Source: Pedobacter cryoconitis
GTDB taxonomy: Bacteria > Bacteroidota > Bacteroidia > Sphingobacteriales > Sphingobacteriaceae
NCBI RefSeq assembly: GCF_014200605.1
Contig: NZ_JACHCE010000003.1
Location: 434,001-498,000 of the forward strand
Length of the DNA: 64,000 nt
Direction: 5' to 3'
A program made the translations under genes and the position numbers. Below the pieces are notes generated by a model. That model worked only from the letters and a program-made list of their open reading frames with translations, did no database searches and was not told the DNA's origin. Shown piece after piece: positions 36,281-44,957 of the stretch (position 1 is its first letter; the number at the start of each line of letters is the position of its first letter).

Positions 36281-36311
36281 TTGCATTTATAATATATTAT
36301 ACTTATTTTTG
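36281..36311 (+). promoter_or_regulatory. Promoter with a palindrome between its -33 and -7 boxes
   Basis: TTG at 36281-36283 and TATTTTTG at 36304-36311 (exact TAnnTTTG) are 20 bases apart. A perfect 14-bp palindrome, TATAATATATTATA, fills 36288-36301 inside the spacer. It should drive the small His/Cys gene at 36344 and the receptor at 36751. The palindrome is the kind of site a Fur/Zur-type repressor could use; that is inference. Confidence 0.6.
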
Positions 36312-36343
36312 ATCCATAATAGGATGACATATATCATGTACTC

Positions 36344-36670
36344 ATGAAAAGCCGTATCAGTCATAGCATACTTTCTTTCTTTTTTCTGCTATGCCTTTTT
36401 ACAGGCCAGCTGATTATTTACGGCCATACGCATCAGGACAATAGCGCCACAGCCTTTCACCATACACAAAAACCAAGACCTGCGAATACGGCACAGGCCA
36501 GGTGTTCGATTTGTGACCTCGCCGTTCATTCTGTTATTGCAATTGAACATGCCAACTCCACTTTTATTCTGGACAGTGCTGTCTTTTACTGGCAGGACAT
36601 TCTTCAGCATTATAAGGGTACTTACCTGGCCCATTCCGATGGGCTCTCCCCTCCTTTAGTTTCTTCCTGA
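36344..36670 (+). CDS. Small His/Cys-rich exported or membrane protein
   Basis: A 108-aa protein with an N-terminal hydrophobic signal (about 7-26), then a His-containing part (H28, H30, H39, H40, H62) and a C54-x2-C57 pair in ARCSICDLAVHS. This resembles DUF2946-like proteins next to metal receptors, but I cannot name it firmly. It precedes a TonB-dependent receptor by 80 bases and shares its promoter. Metal (zinc or copper) capture is inferred from residues and position. Confidence 0.7.
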   Translation: MKSRISHSILSFFFLLCLFTGQLIIYGHTHQDNSATAFHHTQKPRPANTAQARCSICDLAVHSVIAIEHANSTFILDSAVFYWQDILQHYKGTYLAHSDGLSPPLVSS

Positions 36671-36750
36671 TTTTAAAACCCGTTCCGGGTCTGCCACTAT
36701 ATTTTATAGCTGGCCTTTTGATATATATATACCCCATTTGTATAAAATTT

Positions 36751-39249
36751 ATGAAACATAAAATATTATGTACAGGGCTTCTCATGCTCTTGATTTTCTC
36801 TTTTTTCAACCATTCAGCCTTTGCGGGAAATATTCCTGTAAGTTCTTTAACAAGCTCTCTGACAGGCGCTGTAACTGACCAGGCAGACAACAAACCGATT
36901 CCCGGAGTGACCATCACTATTCCAGATCTAAAGATCGGGACTGTAACAGACGCCAATGGTAAATACGTATTGAAACATATGCCCAAAGGTGCTTACCTGG
37001 TACAATTCAGTATTATAGGTTACTCGACAGTGGTACGCACAGTTGACCTTTCAAAAACTAACAGTCTGAATATTAGCATGAAGACCGCCACGATCGAAGC
37101 AGGCGAAGTTGTCATTACAGGTGTAAGCAGGGCAACTGAATTAAAAAAGAGCCCTATTCCGATTTTAGCAGTAGGTAAAGTTTATTTAGATCAGCGTGCA
37201 GCATCGGGAAACATCATTGATGCGATAGCCAATTTACCCGGGATCAGCGCGCTGACCACTGGCCCCAATGTTTCTAAACCTTTTATTCATGGACTGGGCT
37301 ATAACCGGGTCGTAACCTTACAGGATGGTATCCGCCAGGAAGGACAACAATGGGGTGATGAACATGGTATAGAAGTAGATCAGAATTCTATTGACCGGAT
37401 AGAGGTTATTAAAGGTCCGGCCAGCTTATCGTACGGCTCTGACGCCATAGGTGGTGTGGTTAACCTGATTACTGCCCCAGCAGTGCCTGACGGCAAAATC
37501 CTGGGGTCACTGCAAGGAACATATGGTACAAACCAGGGACTGGTCAATGGATCATTTAAGCTGTATGGGAACCAGAACGGACTGGTTTGGGGTACCGTTC
37601 TTTCAGCGAAACAAGCTAAGGATTACCAGAATCAGCATGATGGCAGGGTCTACAATACCGGCTATCAGGAAAAAGATGCAAGGGTAATGGTAGGCCTGAA
37701 TAAATCGTGGGGATATACACATGTCAACGCTTCAATTTTTGATGATTTGCAGGAAATACCTGATGGAAGCCGTGATCCGGCAACCCGTCAGTTTACCAAA
37801 CAGATAACAGACGATGACGCCTTCAGACGTATAGTTTCGCCTTCGGAACTGGATTCTTATGCGATATCACCTTTACACCAGCATGTACAGCTATACCGGA
37901 TCTATAGCAATAGCAATTTCATTTTGGGCAATGGAAACCTTGTCGTTAATTTAGGGTACCAGTTTAGTCACAGAAGAGAGTATACGCACCCGACCCAGAC
38001 CAGTATCCCTGGTTTGAACCTTAACCTGACTACCTATACTTACGATGTAAAATATAATTACAACCTGGGAAATGGTTTTGAAACATCGGTAGGATTAAAT
38101 GGTATGTATCAAAAAAATACGCTGGGCGAAAGTACCGCTTTCCCAATACCAGCCTATCATCAATTTGACATTGGCCCTTTTGTCATCGTCAAAAAGAGCT
38201 ATGGCAAATTAGACCTTTCGGCAGGTATAAGATATGACAGCCGCTCGTTTAATGGACAGGCTGCTTATATTGATACCACGAAAGCCTTTTATCCGGCAAT
38301 TTATAATGGTACGGACCCAACTTCTGCTCCGAATGTAGTTTCACAGTTCAGTGCCCTGAAGAAGACATTTTCGGGCCTTTCAGGAAGTCTGGGCGGTACT
38401 TATAACTTTTCTGATGAATTCCTGATGAAGGCAAATATCGCAAGAGGGTTCAGAGCGCCAAGTATAGCTGAGCTTTCTGCCAACGGGCCTGATCCGGGTT
38501 CTCAGATCTATCATATCGGAAATAATAATTTCAAACCAGAATTCAGTGTTCAGGAAGATATCGGTGCTGTGCTGAATTTACCGCATGTTACAGCAAGTTT
38601 AGACCTGTTTAACAATAACATTCAGAACTATATATTCCAGGAGCAGGAATTAAATACGGATGGTTCTCCTGTGGTGACCCAGGGCTACAACACTTTTACC
38701 TATGTACAAAGTAAAGCAAGGATCAATGGCGGGGAATTCAGCCTGGATATCCATCCCCTGCCATGGCTGCACTTCGAGAATTCACTCACACTAACTTACG
38801 GCAAGAACCTGGGAAATGGCGGCCCGGTACCAGATAGCCTGAAATATCTGCCTTTTATTCCGCCATTGCATACACACAGTGAACTGAGAGGGAATTTTAA
38901 TAAAGCATTTGGGGGTAGTATCAGAAATTGTTACGCTTTTGCAGGCTTTGATCATTTTAGCGCACAGGATCATTTCTTTGGGGCTTATGGTACAGAAACC
39001 TATACAGCTGGCTATAACCTGCTGAGCGCAGGAATAGGCGGAAGCCTGGTTAATAAAACTGGTCAGACTATTGTACAGATTTTCATTGAAGGCAGAAACC
39101 TGACCAATGTAAACTATCAGTCCAATGTGAGCAGGCTAAAGTATTTTGATAACCCGAATGTACCAGCAGGTATACAACCCGGTATTTTTAATATGGGACG
39201 AAACGTTAGTTTTAAGGTAGTCATTCCTTTTGATCTTTCAGCCCATTAA
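36751..39249 (+). CDS. TonB-dependent receptor, probable metal uptake
   Basis: An 832-aa outer-membrane receptor. I chose the ATG at 36751, giving a signal peptide ending SAFA. A carboxypeptidase-regulatory-like domain follows (about 36-115), then the plug (about 130-245) with RVVTLQDGIRQEGQQWGDEHG and GPASLSYGSDAIGGVVNL, then the barrel. The plug resembles BtuB/ZnuD-type receptors. The preceding His/Cys protein and the palindrome in the promoter suggest a metal or metallophore as the substrate. The gene ends at a terminator shared with typA. Confidence 0.88.
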   Translation: MKHKILCTGLLMLLIFSFFNHSAFAGNIPVSSLTSSLTGAVTDQADNKPIPGVTITIPDLKIGTVTDANGKYVLKHMPKGAYLVQFSIIGYSTVVRTVDLSKTNSLNISMKTATIEAGEVVITGVSRATELKKSPIPILAVGKVYLDQRAASGNIIDAIANLPGISALTTGPNVSKPFIHGLGYNRVVTLQDGIRQEGQQWGDEHGIEVDQNSIDRIEVIKGPASLSYGSDAIGGVVNLITAPAVPDGKILGSLQGTYGTNQGLVNGSFKLYGNQNGLVWGTVLSAKQAKDYQNQHDGRVYNTGYQEKDARVMVGLNKSWGYTHVNASIFDDLQEIPDGSRDPATRQFTKQITDDDAFRRIVSPSELDSYAISPLHQHVQLYRIYSNSNFILGNGNLVVNLGYQFSHRREYTHPTQTSIPGLNLNLTTYTYDVKYNYNLGNGFETSVGLNGMYQKNTLGESTAFPIPAYHQFDIGPFVIVKKSYGKLDLSAGIRYDSRSFNGQAAYIDTTKAFYPAIYNGTDPTSAPNVVSQFSALKKTFSGLSGSLGGTYNFSDEFLMKANIARGFRAPSIAELSANGPDPGSQIYHIGNNNFKPEFSVQEDIGAVLNLPHVTASLDLFNNNIQNYIFQEQELNTDGSPVVTQGYNTFTYVQSKARINGGEFSLDIHPLPWLHFENSLTLTYGKNLGNGGPVPDSLKYLPFIPPLHTHSELRGNFNKAFGGSIRNCYAFAGFDHFSAQDHFFGAYGTETYTAGYNLLSAGIGGSLVNKTGQTIVQIFIEGRNLTNVNYQSNVSRLKYFDNPNVPAGIQPGIFNMGRNVSFKVVIPFDLSAH

Positions 39250-39255
39250 AATAAA

Positions 39256-39282
39256 AAAGGGGTGCCTTTTGGGCACCCCTTT
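39256..39282. terminator. Bidirectional terminator between the receptor and typA
   Basis: Perfect 11-bp arms 39256-39266 and 39272-39282 with a 5-base loop, A-run on the left and T-run on the right, between convergent genes ending at 39249 and 39300. Confidence 0.9.
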
Positions 39283-39299
39283 ATCAAATTTATAAGGTA

Positions 39300-41102
39300 T
39301 TAGAAATTTTTACCTTTTATTTTACGTTCACCTTCAGTTAAGTAGATTTTACGTAAACGCATACTTAACGGAGTGATCTCGATGTACTCATCAGCCTGGA
39401 TATATTCCATTGCCTCTTCCAGAGAGAACTTAATTGCCGGAGCAATACGGTTACTATCATCTGTACCTGATGCACGCATGTTAGTTAAAGCTTTTCCTTT
39501 AACAATGTTAACTACTAAGTCGTTATCACGGATGTGCTCACCCATAATCTGACCTTCATAAACATCAACACCCGGATCAACGAAGAAACGACCACGATCC
39601 TGTAATTTATCAATTGAATAAGCTGTTGTGCTTCCTTTTTCCATAGAAACCAATACACCATTCAATCTTCCAGGAATAGTACCTTTCCAAGGCTCGTAAG
39701 CTTTGAAACGGTGAGCCATAATCGCTTCACCACCTGTAGCAGTTAATACGTTATTTCTTAATCCAATGATACCACGTGCAGGGATTTCAAACTCTAAATG
39801 CTGTAAATCTCCTTTTGGTTCCATAATCAGTAACTCACCTTTACGCTGAGTAACCAGTTCAATTACTTTACCAGCAACTTCACCAGGAACATCTACGATT
39901 AAAGTTTCAACCGGCTCACATTTCTTACCATCAATTTCTTTGATAATAACCTGTGGCTGTCCTACCTGAATTTCGTATCCTTCGCGACGCATAGTCTCGA
40001 TCAATACTGATAAATGCAGAATACCTCTTCCGTATACTAAATAAGCATCAGGAGATTCAGTTTCAACAACTTTCAAGGCAAGATTTTTCTCCATCTCTTT
40101 GTACAAACGTTCTTTGATACGTTGAGATGTAACAAATTTACCTTCCTTACCAAAGAATGGTGAGTTGTTGATTGTGAACAGCATGTTCATAGTCGGCTCA
40201 TCAATTTTGATAACTGGTAATTGCTCAGGAGCATCAAAATCAGCAATAGTATCACCAATATCAAATCCATCAATACCTACAACTGCGCAGATATCACCTG
40301 AACTTACCTGAGTAGTACGAATTTTACCTAATCCTTCGAAAGTGTATAATTCTTTTACTCTTGATTTTACCATTTTACCATCGCGTTTGATTAAAGTAAC
40401 CGGCTGGTTTTCTTTAATTGTTCCACGGTGGATACGTCCAACTGCGATACGGCCTACGAAAGATGAATAATCTAACGAAGTGATCTGCATTTGAAGAGTT
40501 CCCTCGATTAATTTTGGTGCAGGAATGTTAGCAACAACTGCATCTAATAACGGGAAAATATCTGTAGTTGGTTTAGTATAATCAGTACTCATCCATCCTT
40601 GTTTGGATGAACCGTAGATTACAGGGAAATCCAACTGATCTTCTGTAGCTTCAAGGTTAAAGAACAATTCAAAAATCTGCTCATAAACCTCTTCAGGACG
40701 ACAGTTTTCTTTGTCTACTTTATTTACAACAACAATAGGTTTCAAACCTAAAGCCAAAGCTTTTTGAGTTACGAAACGAGTTTGAGGCATTGCACCTTCA
40801 AACGCATCGCATAACAACAATACACCATCAGCCATTTTTAATACACGTTCAACTTCACCACCGAAATCGGCGTGACCAGGTGTATCAATGATATTAATTT
40901 TAATATCTTTATACATTACTGAAACGTTTTTGGAAACGATCGTAATACCACGTTCTCTTTCCAGGTCGTTATTGTCAAGTATTAAGTCACCTGTTTGCTC
41001 GTTGTCACGAAAAATAGAACAAGTGTGTAAAATCTTATCAACCAATGTAGTTTTACCGTGGTCAACGTGTGCTATAATAGCTATGTTTCTTATTTTTTGC
41101 AT
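39300..41102 (-). CDS. typA: Translational GTPase TypA/BipA
   Basis: A ribosome-associated GTPase that supports 50S assembly, especially in cold or stress. The 600 aa show the G1 motif AHVDHGKTTLVD, G2 in ERERGITI, G3 DTPGHADFGG and G4 NKVDKE, followed by elongation-factor-like domains and the BipA-specific C-terminal part (ERKIKGKNF). The length is normal. A TATCTTTG promoter box lies 22 bases upstream. Confidence 0.97.
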   Translation of the reverse strand: MQKIRNIAIIAHVDHGKTTLVDKILHTCSIFRDNEQTGDLILDNNDLERERGITIVSKNVSVMYKDIKINIIDTPGHADFGGEVERVLKMADGVLLLCDAFEGAMPQTRFVTQKALALGLKPIVVVNKVDKENCRPEEVYEQIFELFFNLEATEDQLDFPVIYGSSKQGWMSTDYTKPTTDIFPLLDAVVANIPAPKLIEGTLQMQITSLDYSSFVGRIAVGRIHRGTIKENQPVTLIKRDGKMVKSRVKELYTFEGLGKIRTTQVSSGDICAVVGIDGFDIGDTIADFDAPEQLPVIKIDEPTMNMLFTINNSPFFGKEGKFVTSQRIKERLYKEMEKNLALKVVETESPDAYLVYGRGILHLSVLIETMRREGYEIQVGQPQVIIKEIDGKKCEPVETLIVDVPGEVAGKVIELVTQRKGELLIMEPKGDLQHLEFEIPARGIIGLRNNVLTATGGEAIMAHRFKAYEPWKGTIPGRLNGVLVSMEKGSTTAYSIDKLQDRGRFFVDPGVDVYEGQIMGEHIRDNDLVVNIVKGKALTNMRASGTDDSNRIAPAIKFSLEEAMEYIQADEYIEITPLSMRLRKIYLTEGERKIKGKNF

Positions 41103-41124
41103 AAAATGCGCCTAAATTTTGGCG

Positions 41125-41132
41125 CAAAGATA
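41125..41132 (-). promoter_or_regulatory. -7 promoter box (TATCTTTG) of typA
   Basis: The minus strand reads TATCTTTG; a CTG 19 bases upstream is a partial -33. A 6-bp inverted repeat (41107-41112 and 41121-41126) spans the expected transcription start, between the box and the ATG. Confidence 0.6.
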
Positions 41133-41347
41133 ACGTAAATAATTGATATATCAGCCTATTACCTAGGACTATGTCAATATATTTTGTATTATAAGCCGCT
41201 GAAAGACCAAAATTCTTTTCATCTGACGAAAGGATGATTATGTAACAAATGTGTTTAATCCGCAAAGAAAGAAATTGATAACACGTATTTTCACGCAGAA
41301 AACTGATATTTAAATATTAATCAAAAATAGCTAAAGCGGGACAGTTT

Positions 41348-42022
41348 ATGACGATGACGGATATGAAGGCGATACTAGTTGGTGCAAGCGGCGCGATAGG
41401 CCGGTGCTTACTGCAGGATTTATTAAATGACAGTAATTATAAAGAGGTCCTGATCCTGGTCCGCAGGAAATCAGACATTGAACATCCTAAATTAAAACAA
41501 CTGGTTATAGATTTTAACCGTCTCAGTGACTATTCGGCAGACCTTAAAGGAGATGCTGTTTTTTGCTGCCTGGGAACCACAAAAAGCCAGACTCCCGATC
41601 AGAAAGAATATTTAAAAATAGATTATCAGTACCCTTTAGACATCGCCTGGATGGCTTATACCAATGGCGCACAAAGTTATCACCTGGTATCTGCAATGGG
41701 CGCAGATAAAAACTCTTCTTTTTTTTACAACAGAACTAAAGGAGAAGTAGAAAGTGAACTGAAAACTGTCCCTTTTAAAAGTATCCATATTTACCGCCCC
41801 TCTTTACTGGACGGCAAAAGAACCCAAAAACGCTTTGGTGAAAGTGTTTTGAACAGCTTAATGCAGCTGATTAATCCCTTACTGATGGGCTCCTGGAAAA
41901 AATACAGAAGTATCAAAGTAGAGTCTGTAGCAAAAGTGATGCTGGCCCAGTCACTGAATGACCAGAAAGGCATATTTATACATCCCTCCGATCAGATACA
42001 AATGTTGAGTGATGTGCTATAA
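41348..42022 (+). CDS. NAD(P)-binding oxidoreductase, TIP30-like
   Basis: A 224-aa atypical short-chain dehydrogenase. Cofactor motif GASGAIGR near residue 11, and SAMGADKNSSFFYNRTKGEVE carrying the Tyr/Lys pair (YNRTK). This matches the HTATIP2/TIP30-like group. ATG codons at 41348, 41354 and 41363 are all possible; the last gives the tightest start. Its end overlaps the convergent esterase by six bases. The substrate is unknown. Confidence 0.85.
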   Translation: MTMTDMKAILVGASGAIGRCLLQDLLNDSNYKEVLILVRRKSDIEHPKLKQLVIDFNRLSDYSADLKGDAVFCCLGTTKSQTPDQKEYLKIDYQYPLDIAWMAYTNGAQSYHLVSAMGADKNSSFFYNRTKGEVESELKTVPFKSIHIYRPSLLDGKRTQKRFGESVLNSLMQLINPLLMGSWKKYRSIKVESVAKVMLAQSLNDQKGIFIHPSDQIQMLSDVL

Positions 42023-42838
42023 AAACGTTTTTCTGGCAAAAGCCCAGCATAAAAATGCAGGCAGTGCTTTAGACCAGGTAGCGACATTATGTTTACCCCC
42101 TACCATTTCATAGTAAAAGATATCATCCTGTCTTTTATATCCCTTTTTGGTAAGCTCTTTAATCAGATCAATAGTATCATCAATAGAGTCAATGATAAAA
42201 TTGCGGTTACGGTCGGCCGTTTCATCTTCCGTTCCTGTCATTAACCAGAATTTGAGAGCTGGCTGCCCCTGCGTCTCTCTGACCACCTGATGCATAATCC
42301 TGTCTTCATCTGTATAACCATCTTTCAGGTCCTTTTTTCTCCACCAGAAAGAACCTGAAAAGACCCCTATAGTATCGAAAAAGCTATTATTTTTCCAAAC
42401 GATATCAAAAGCAGTCAGCCCTCCCAAAGAACATCCGGCAAATGCACGTTTACCCAGAAATGGCATTCCACTTTCTTTTTCAATAAAAGGCATCAGCTCT
42501 AAAGTGATGAATTTAGCATAGTTATCAGCCCTGCTGCCTCTTCCTGCAAAATCGGGGACACCAGCAACCCCATATTCTAAAAGCCGGTCTGCCGATGCTT
42601 TAATTGCTACAACAACAACTGGTTCAATTTTCTGGTCTTCATATAGATTATCCAGTGTCTCTTTCAGATTTAATCCGGCAGCATCCTGTCCGTCGTTTAA
42701 CAGCAACAGATTCAGCTTTTCATTACCCAACAATCCTGAAGGATAAAAAATATCTATTTCCACTACCCGCTGTAAATGAACGGATTCTAATTGAAGGCTG
42801 ACAGGGCTTACCCCAGGTATTGACACGGTACTATACAT
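42017..42838 (-). CDS. Esterase D-like alpha/beta-hydrolase
   Basis: A 273-aa cytosolic alpha/beta-hydrolase of the putative-esterase group. The nucleophile elbow is GCSLGG; the chain has the LLLLNDGQDAAG strand and a C-terminal His in GGKHNVATW. It is divergent from the esterase at 43064, with about 225 bases between, so both promoters are in that gap. It may take part in the ligase cluster next door, or be unrelated. Its stop overlaps the convergent reductase. Confidence 0.82.
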   Translation of the reverse strand: MYSTVSIPGVSPVSLQLESVHLQRVVEIDIFYPSGLLGNEKLNLLLLNDGQDAAGLNLKETLDNLYEDQKIEPVVVVAIKASADRLLEYGVAGVPDFAGRGSRADNYAKFITLELMPFIEKESGMPFLGKRAFAGCSLGGLTAFDIVWKNNSFFDTIGVFSGSFWWRKKDLKDGYTDEDRIMHQVVRETQGQPALKFWLMTGTEDETADRNRNFIIDSIDDTIDLIKELTKKGYKRQDDIFYYEMVGGKHNVATWSKALPAFLCWAFARKTFL

Positions 42839-43063
42839 AATTCGAACGAATTCCCTTTCTCACAAATTCCCTGCAAATTTAACAATCTCTGTAATAATAT
42901 GAGTTATTTTTTGACAGCGAACTATATTTAAGGGTATCCGGTTGATCTTTTCAAACCGAATCCTATACAGTTTTAATTAATTGTTCTTCCATAAGAATAA
43001 ATCGGCAAAACCTTTTGCGGTCTAGTGGGGTTTAGCTATATTCAATACATAAAAGGGGAATCC

Positions 43064-43768
43064 GTGAAAGAAGAATATAAAAAATGGTACAGTCCTAATT
43101 TAAGCGGCGAGATAGAACTTCTGATTTACGGGCACAGCGGACACCCTGTATTTCTTTTCCCTACCAGTAAGGGGCGTTATTATGAAACCAAAGACTTTGG
43201 TCTGATCACCTCAGTACAACACCTGATTGAGGATGGAAAAGTTAAAATATACTGCCCCGACAGCATTGATGCACTGAGCTGGTATAATAAATCCATAGCT
43301 CCTGCGGACCGGGCGAAAAATCACAACTGGTATGATAAAATGCTGGTTGAAGAGCTTTTTCCTCTGGCAACCCATGAAACAGGATACGAAAAAGTGGTAA
43401 CTGCCGGCTGCAGCTTTGGCGGTTATCATGCCGCAAATTTCGCTTTCAAACATCCTGCACTGGTCAGTCATCTTTTTAGCATGAGCGGTACTTTTGATAT
43501 CAGCCCGCAAGCGGACGGCTTTTATAACAATGATATTTACTATAATAACCCTGTCGATTTCCTGCCCGGAGATCAGGACCCGGATTTATGGAAAATATCC
43601 ATTATACTAGGTACTGGTGACAGAGATATTTGCAGATCATTTAATGAGAGGCTATCTGGTATCCTTTATCAAAAAAACATAGCGCACTGGCTGGATATCA
43701 GGCCCGGTGCAGACCATGACTGGCCGGTATGGCGCCAGCAATTTCCAGAATACTTATCAAAAATATAA
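43064..43768 (+). CDS. Esterase-like alpha/beta-hydrolase (GTG start)
   Basis: A 234-aa alpha/beta-hydrolase. I chose GTG 43064, three bases after an AAGGGGAA ribosome site, since the text then starts MKEEYKKWYSPNLSGEIEL as in related esterases; a GTG at 43025 adds thirteen residues. The nucleophile elbow is GCSFGG, and GADHDWPVW carries the catalytic His. It heads the plus-strand ligase block, 40 bases before the ATP-grasp gene. It could release or trim an amide- or ester-linked product. Confidence 0.82.
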   Translation: MKEEYKKWYSPNLSGEIELLIYGHSGHPVFLFPTSKGRYYETKDFGLITSVQHLIEDGKVKIYCPDSIDALSWYNKSIAPADRAKNHNWYDKMLVEELFPLATHETGYEKVVTAGCSFGGYHAANFAFKHPALVSHLFSMSGTFDISPQADGFYNNDIYYNNPVDFLPGDQDPDLWKISIILGTGDRDICRSFNERLSGILYQKNIAHWLDIRPGADHDWPVWRQQFPEYLSKI

Positions 43769-43808
43769 ATCATATCAGCTTCATCACCTCTAATTAAAAA
43801 AAAATTCT

Positions 43809-44936
43809 ATGAAGAAAATAGGCATTTTATTCGGACAGGAGCGTTCATTTCCTGAAGCCTTCGTGAAACGTGTAAATGAATTAGGAGGAAAAGACTTCAA
43901 AGCAGAATACGTAAATATCAGTAAAATATACCAGGCAGAACCATTGGATTATGCGGTAATTATTGACCGCATTTCTCAGGATGTACCATTCTACAGGGCA
44001 GCGCTGAAAAACGCAGCAATTACTGGAACTGCGGTGATTAACAACCCTTTCTGGTGGAGCGCTGATGAGAAGTTTTTTAATAATGCACTGGCTGTTAAAC
44101 TGGGAATACCAGTACCTAAAACGGCCCTGATCCCTTCTCATGCAAGGCCTGATGATACGACAGAAAATTCTTTCAGCAATCTGGCTTTCCCTTTTGACTG
44201 GGAGCATATTTTTGAATATACGGGCTTCCCGGCCTACATGAAACCTTTTGACGGGGGTGGCTGGAAAGAGGTTTATAAATTGAATACTAAAGAGGAGTTT
44301 TTTGATAAACATAGCCAGACACATCAGCATGTGATGATGCTGCAGGAAGAAATCGAGTTTGATGAGTATTTCAGATGTTATTGTATAGGTGGAAAATATG
44401 TACGCATTATGCAATACGAACCCCGCAACCCCTTCCATTTGAGATATGCTGTGGATCAAAAAGTCTCCAGTGAAGAGCTGCTTCAAACGATACATGACTA
44501 TGTCATTAAACTGAACCAGTATTTAGGTTATGATTTTAATACGGTAGAATTTGCTGTTCGTGATGGTATTCCCTATGCAATTGACTTTTGCAACCCCGCA
44601 CCCGATGCTGAGGTATCCAGTGTAGGACAGGAAAATTTTGACTGGGTAGTCGATACCTCAGCTAAATATGCAATAGAAAGGGCAAAAGCACAGATCAACG
44701 GACAGGACAATTTAACCTGGGGCGAATATGTAAAATCGGCAATTGCCGGAAAACCATTATCAGCCAAAGGTACGCCGGCAAAAACAGTTGAGGTTAAAGC
44801 TAAAACAGCTCAGCCTAAAACTGTTCAAGCCAAAACTGACACGACTGCAAAACCTAAAACAGCTGCTAAAAATACAACACCCGATAAAAAGGCAAAACCC
44901 GCAGCAGCTGGTAAAACTGCTGCAAAGAAAAAATAA
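43809..44936 (+). CDS. ATP-grasp ligase with Lys/Ala-rich tail
   Basis: A 375-aa ATP-grasp enzyme, presumably joining a carboxylate to an amine via acyl phosphate. Seen: AYMKPFDGGGWKEVYKL (nucleotide lysine and glycine loop, about 140-156), MLQEEIEFDEYFRCYCIGG, and FAVRDGIPYAIDFCNPAPD, where the acidic and Asn residues bind metal. Residues 321-375 form a tail with 15 lysines among 55 residues, plus Ala, Thr and Pro, like histone H1. The tail is not part of any ATP-grasp fold. It leads the ybdK-like, amidotransferase and second ATP-grasp-like genes. Confidence 0.85.
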   Translation: MKKIGILFGQERSFPEAFVKRVNELGGKDFKAEYVNISKIYQAEPLDYAVIIDRISQDVPFYRAALKNAAITGTAVINNPFWWSADEKFFNNALAVKLGIPVPKTALIPSHARPDDTTENSFSNLAFPFDWEHIFEYTGFPAYMKPFDGGGWKEVYKLNTKEEFFDKHSQTHQHVMMLQEEIEFDEYFRCYCIGGKYVRIMQYEPRNPFHLRYAVDQKVSSEELLQTIHDYVIKLNQYLGYDFNTVEFAVRDGIPYAIDFCNPAPDAEVSSVGQENFDWVVDTSAKYAIERAKAQINGQDNLTWGEYVKSAIAGKPLSAKGTPAKTVEVKAKTAQPKTVQAKTDTTAKPKTAAKNTTPDKKAKPAAAGKTAAKKK

Positions 44937-44943
44937 ACTCGAT

Positions 44944-44951
44944 AAGGAGGT
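44944..44951 (+). promoter_or_regulatory. Exceptionally strong Shine-Dalgarno (AAGGAGGT)
   Basis: AAGGAGGT lies six bases before the ATG at 44958. It is complementary to the 16S 3' end over all eight bases. Most genes in this window have no such site, so this start may be translated at a raised rate. Confidence 0.75.
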
Positions 44952-44957
44952 TTCAAG

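Noticed and set aside
36564-36986. A 140-codon minus-strand frame across the His/Cys gene and receptor start
   Set aside because: It crosses two supported plus-strand genes and shows no family features.
43881-44495. A 204-codon antisense frame over the ATP-grasp gene
   Set aside because: No domain, no ribosome site and wholly inside a conserved gene.
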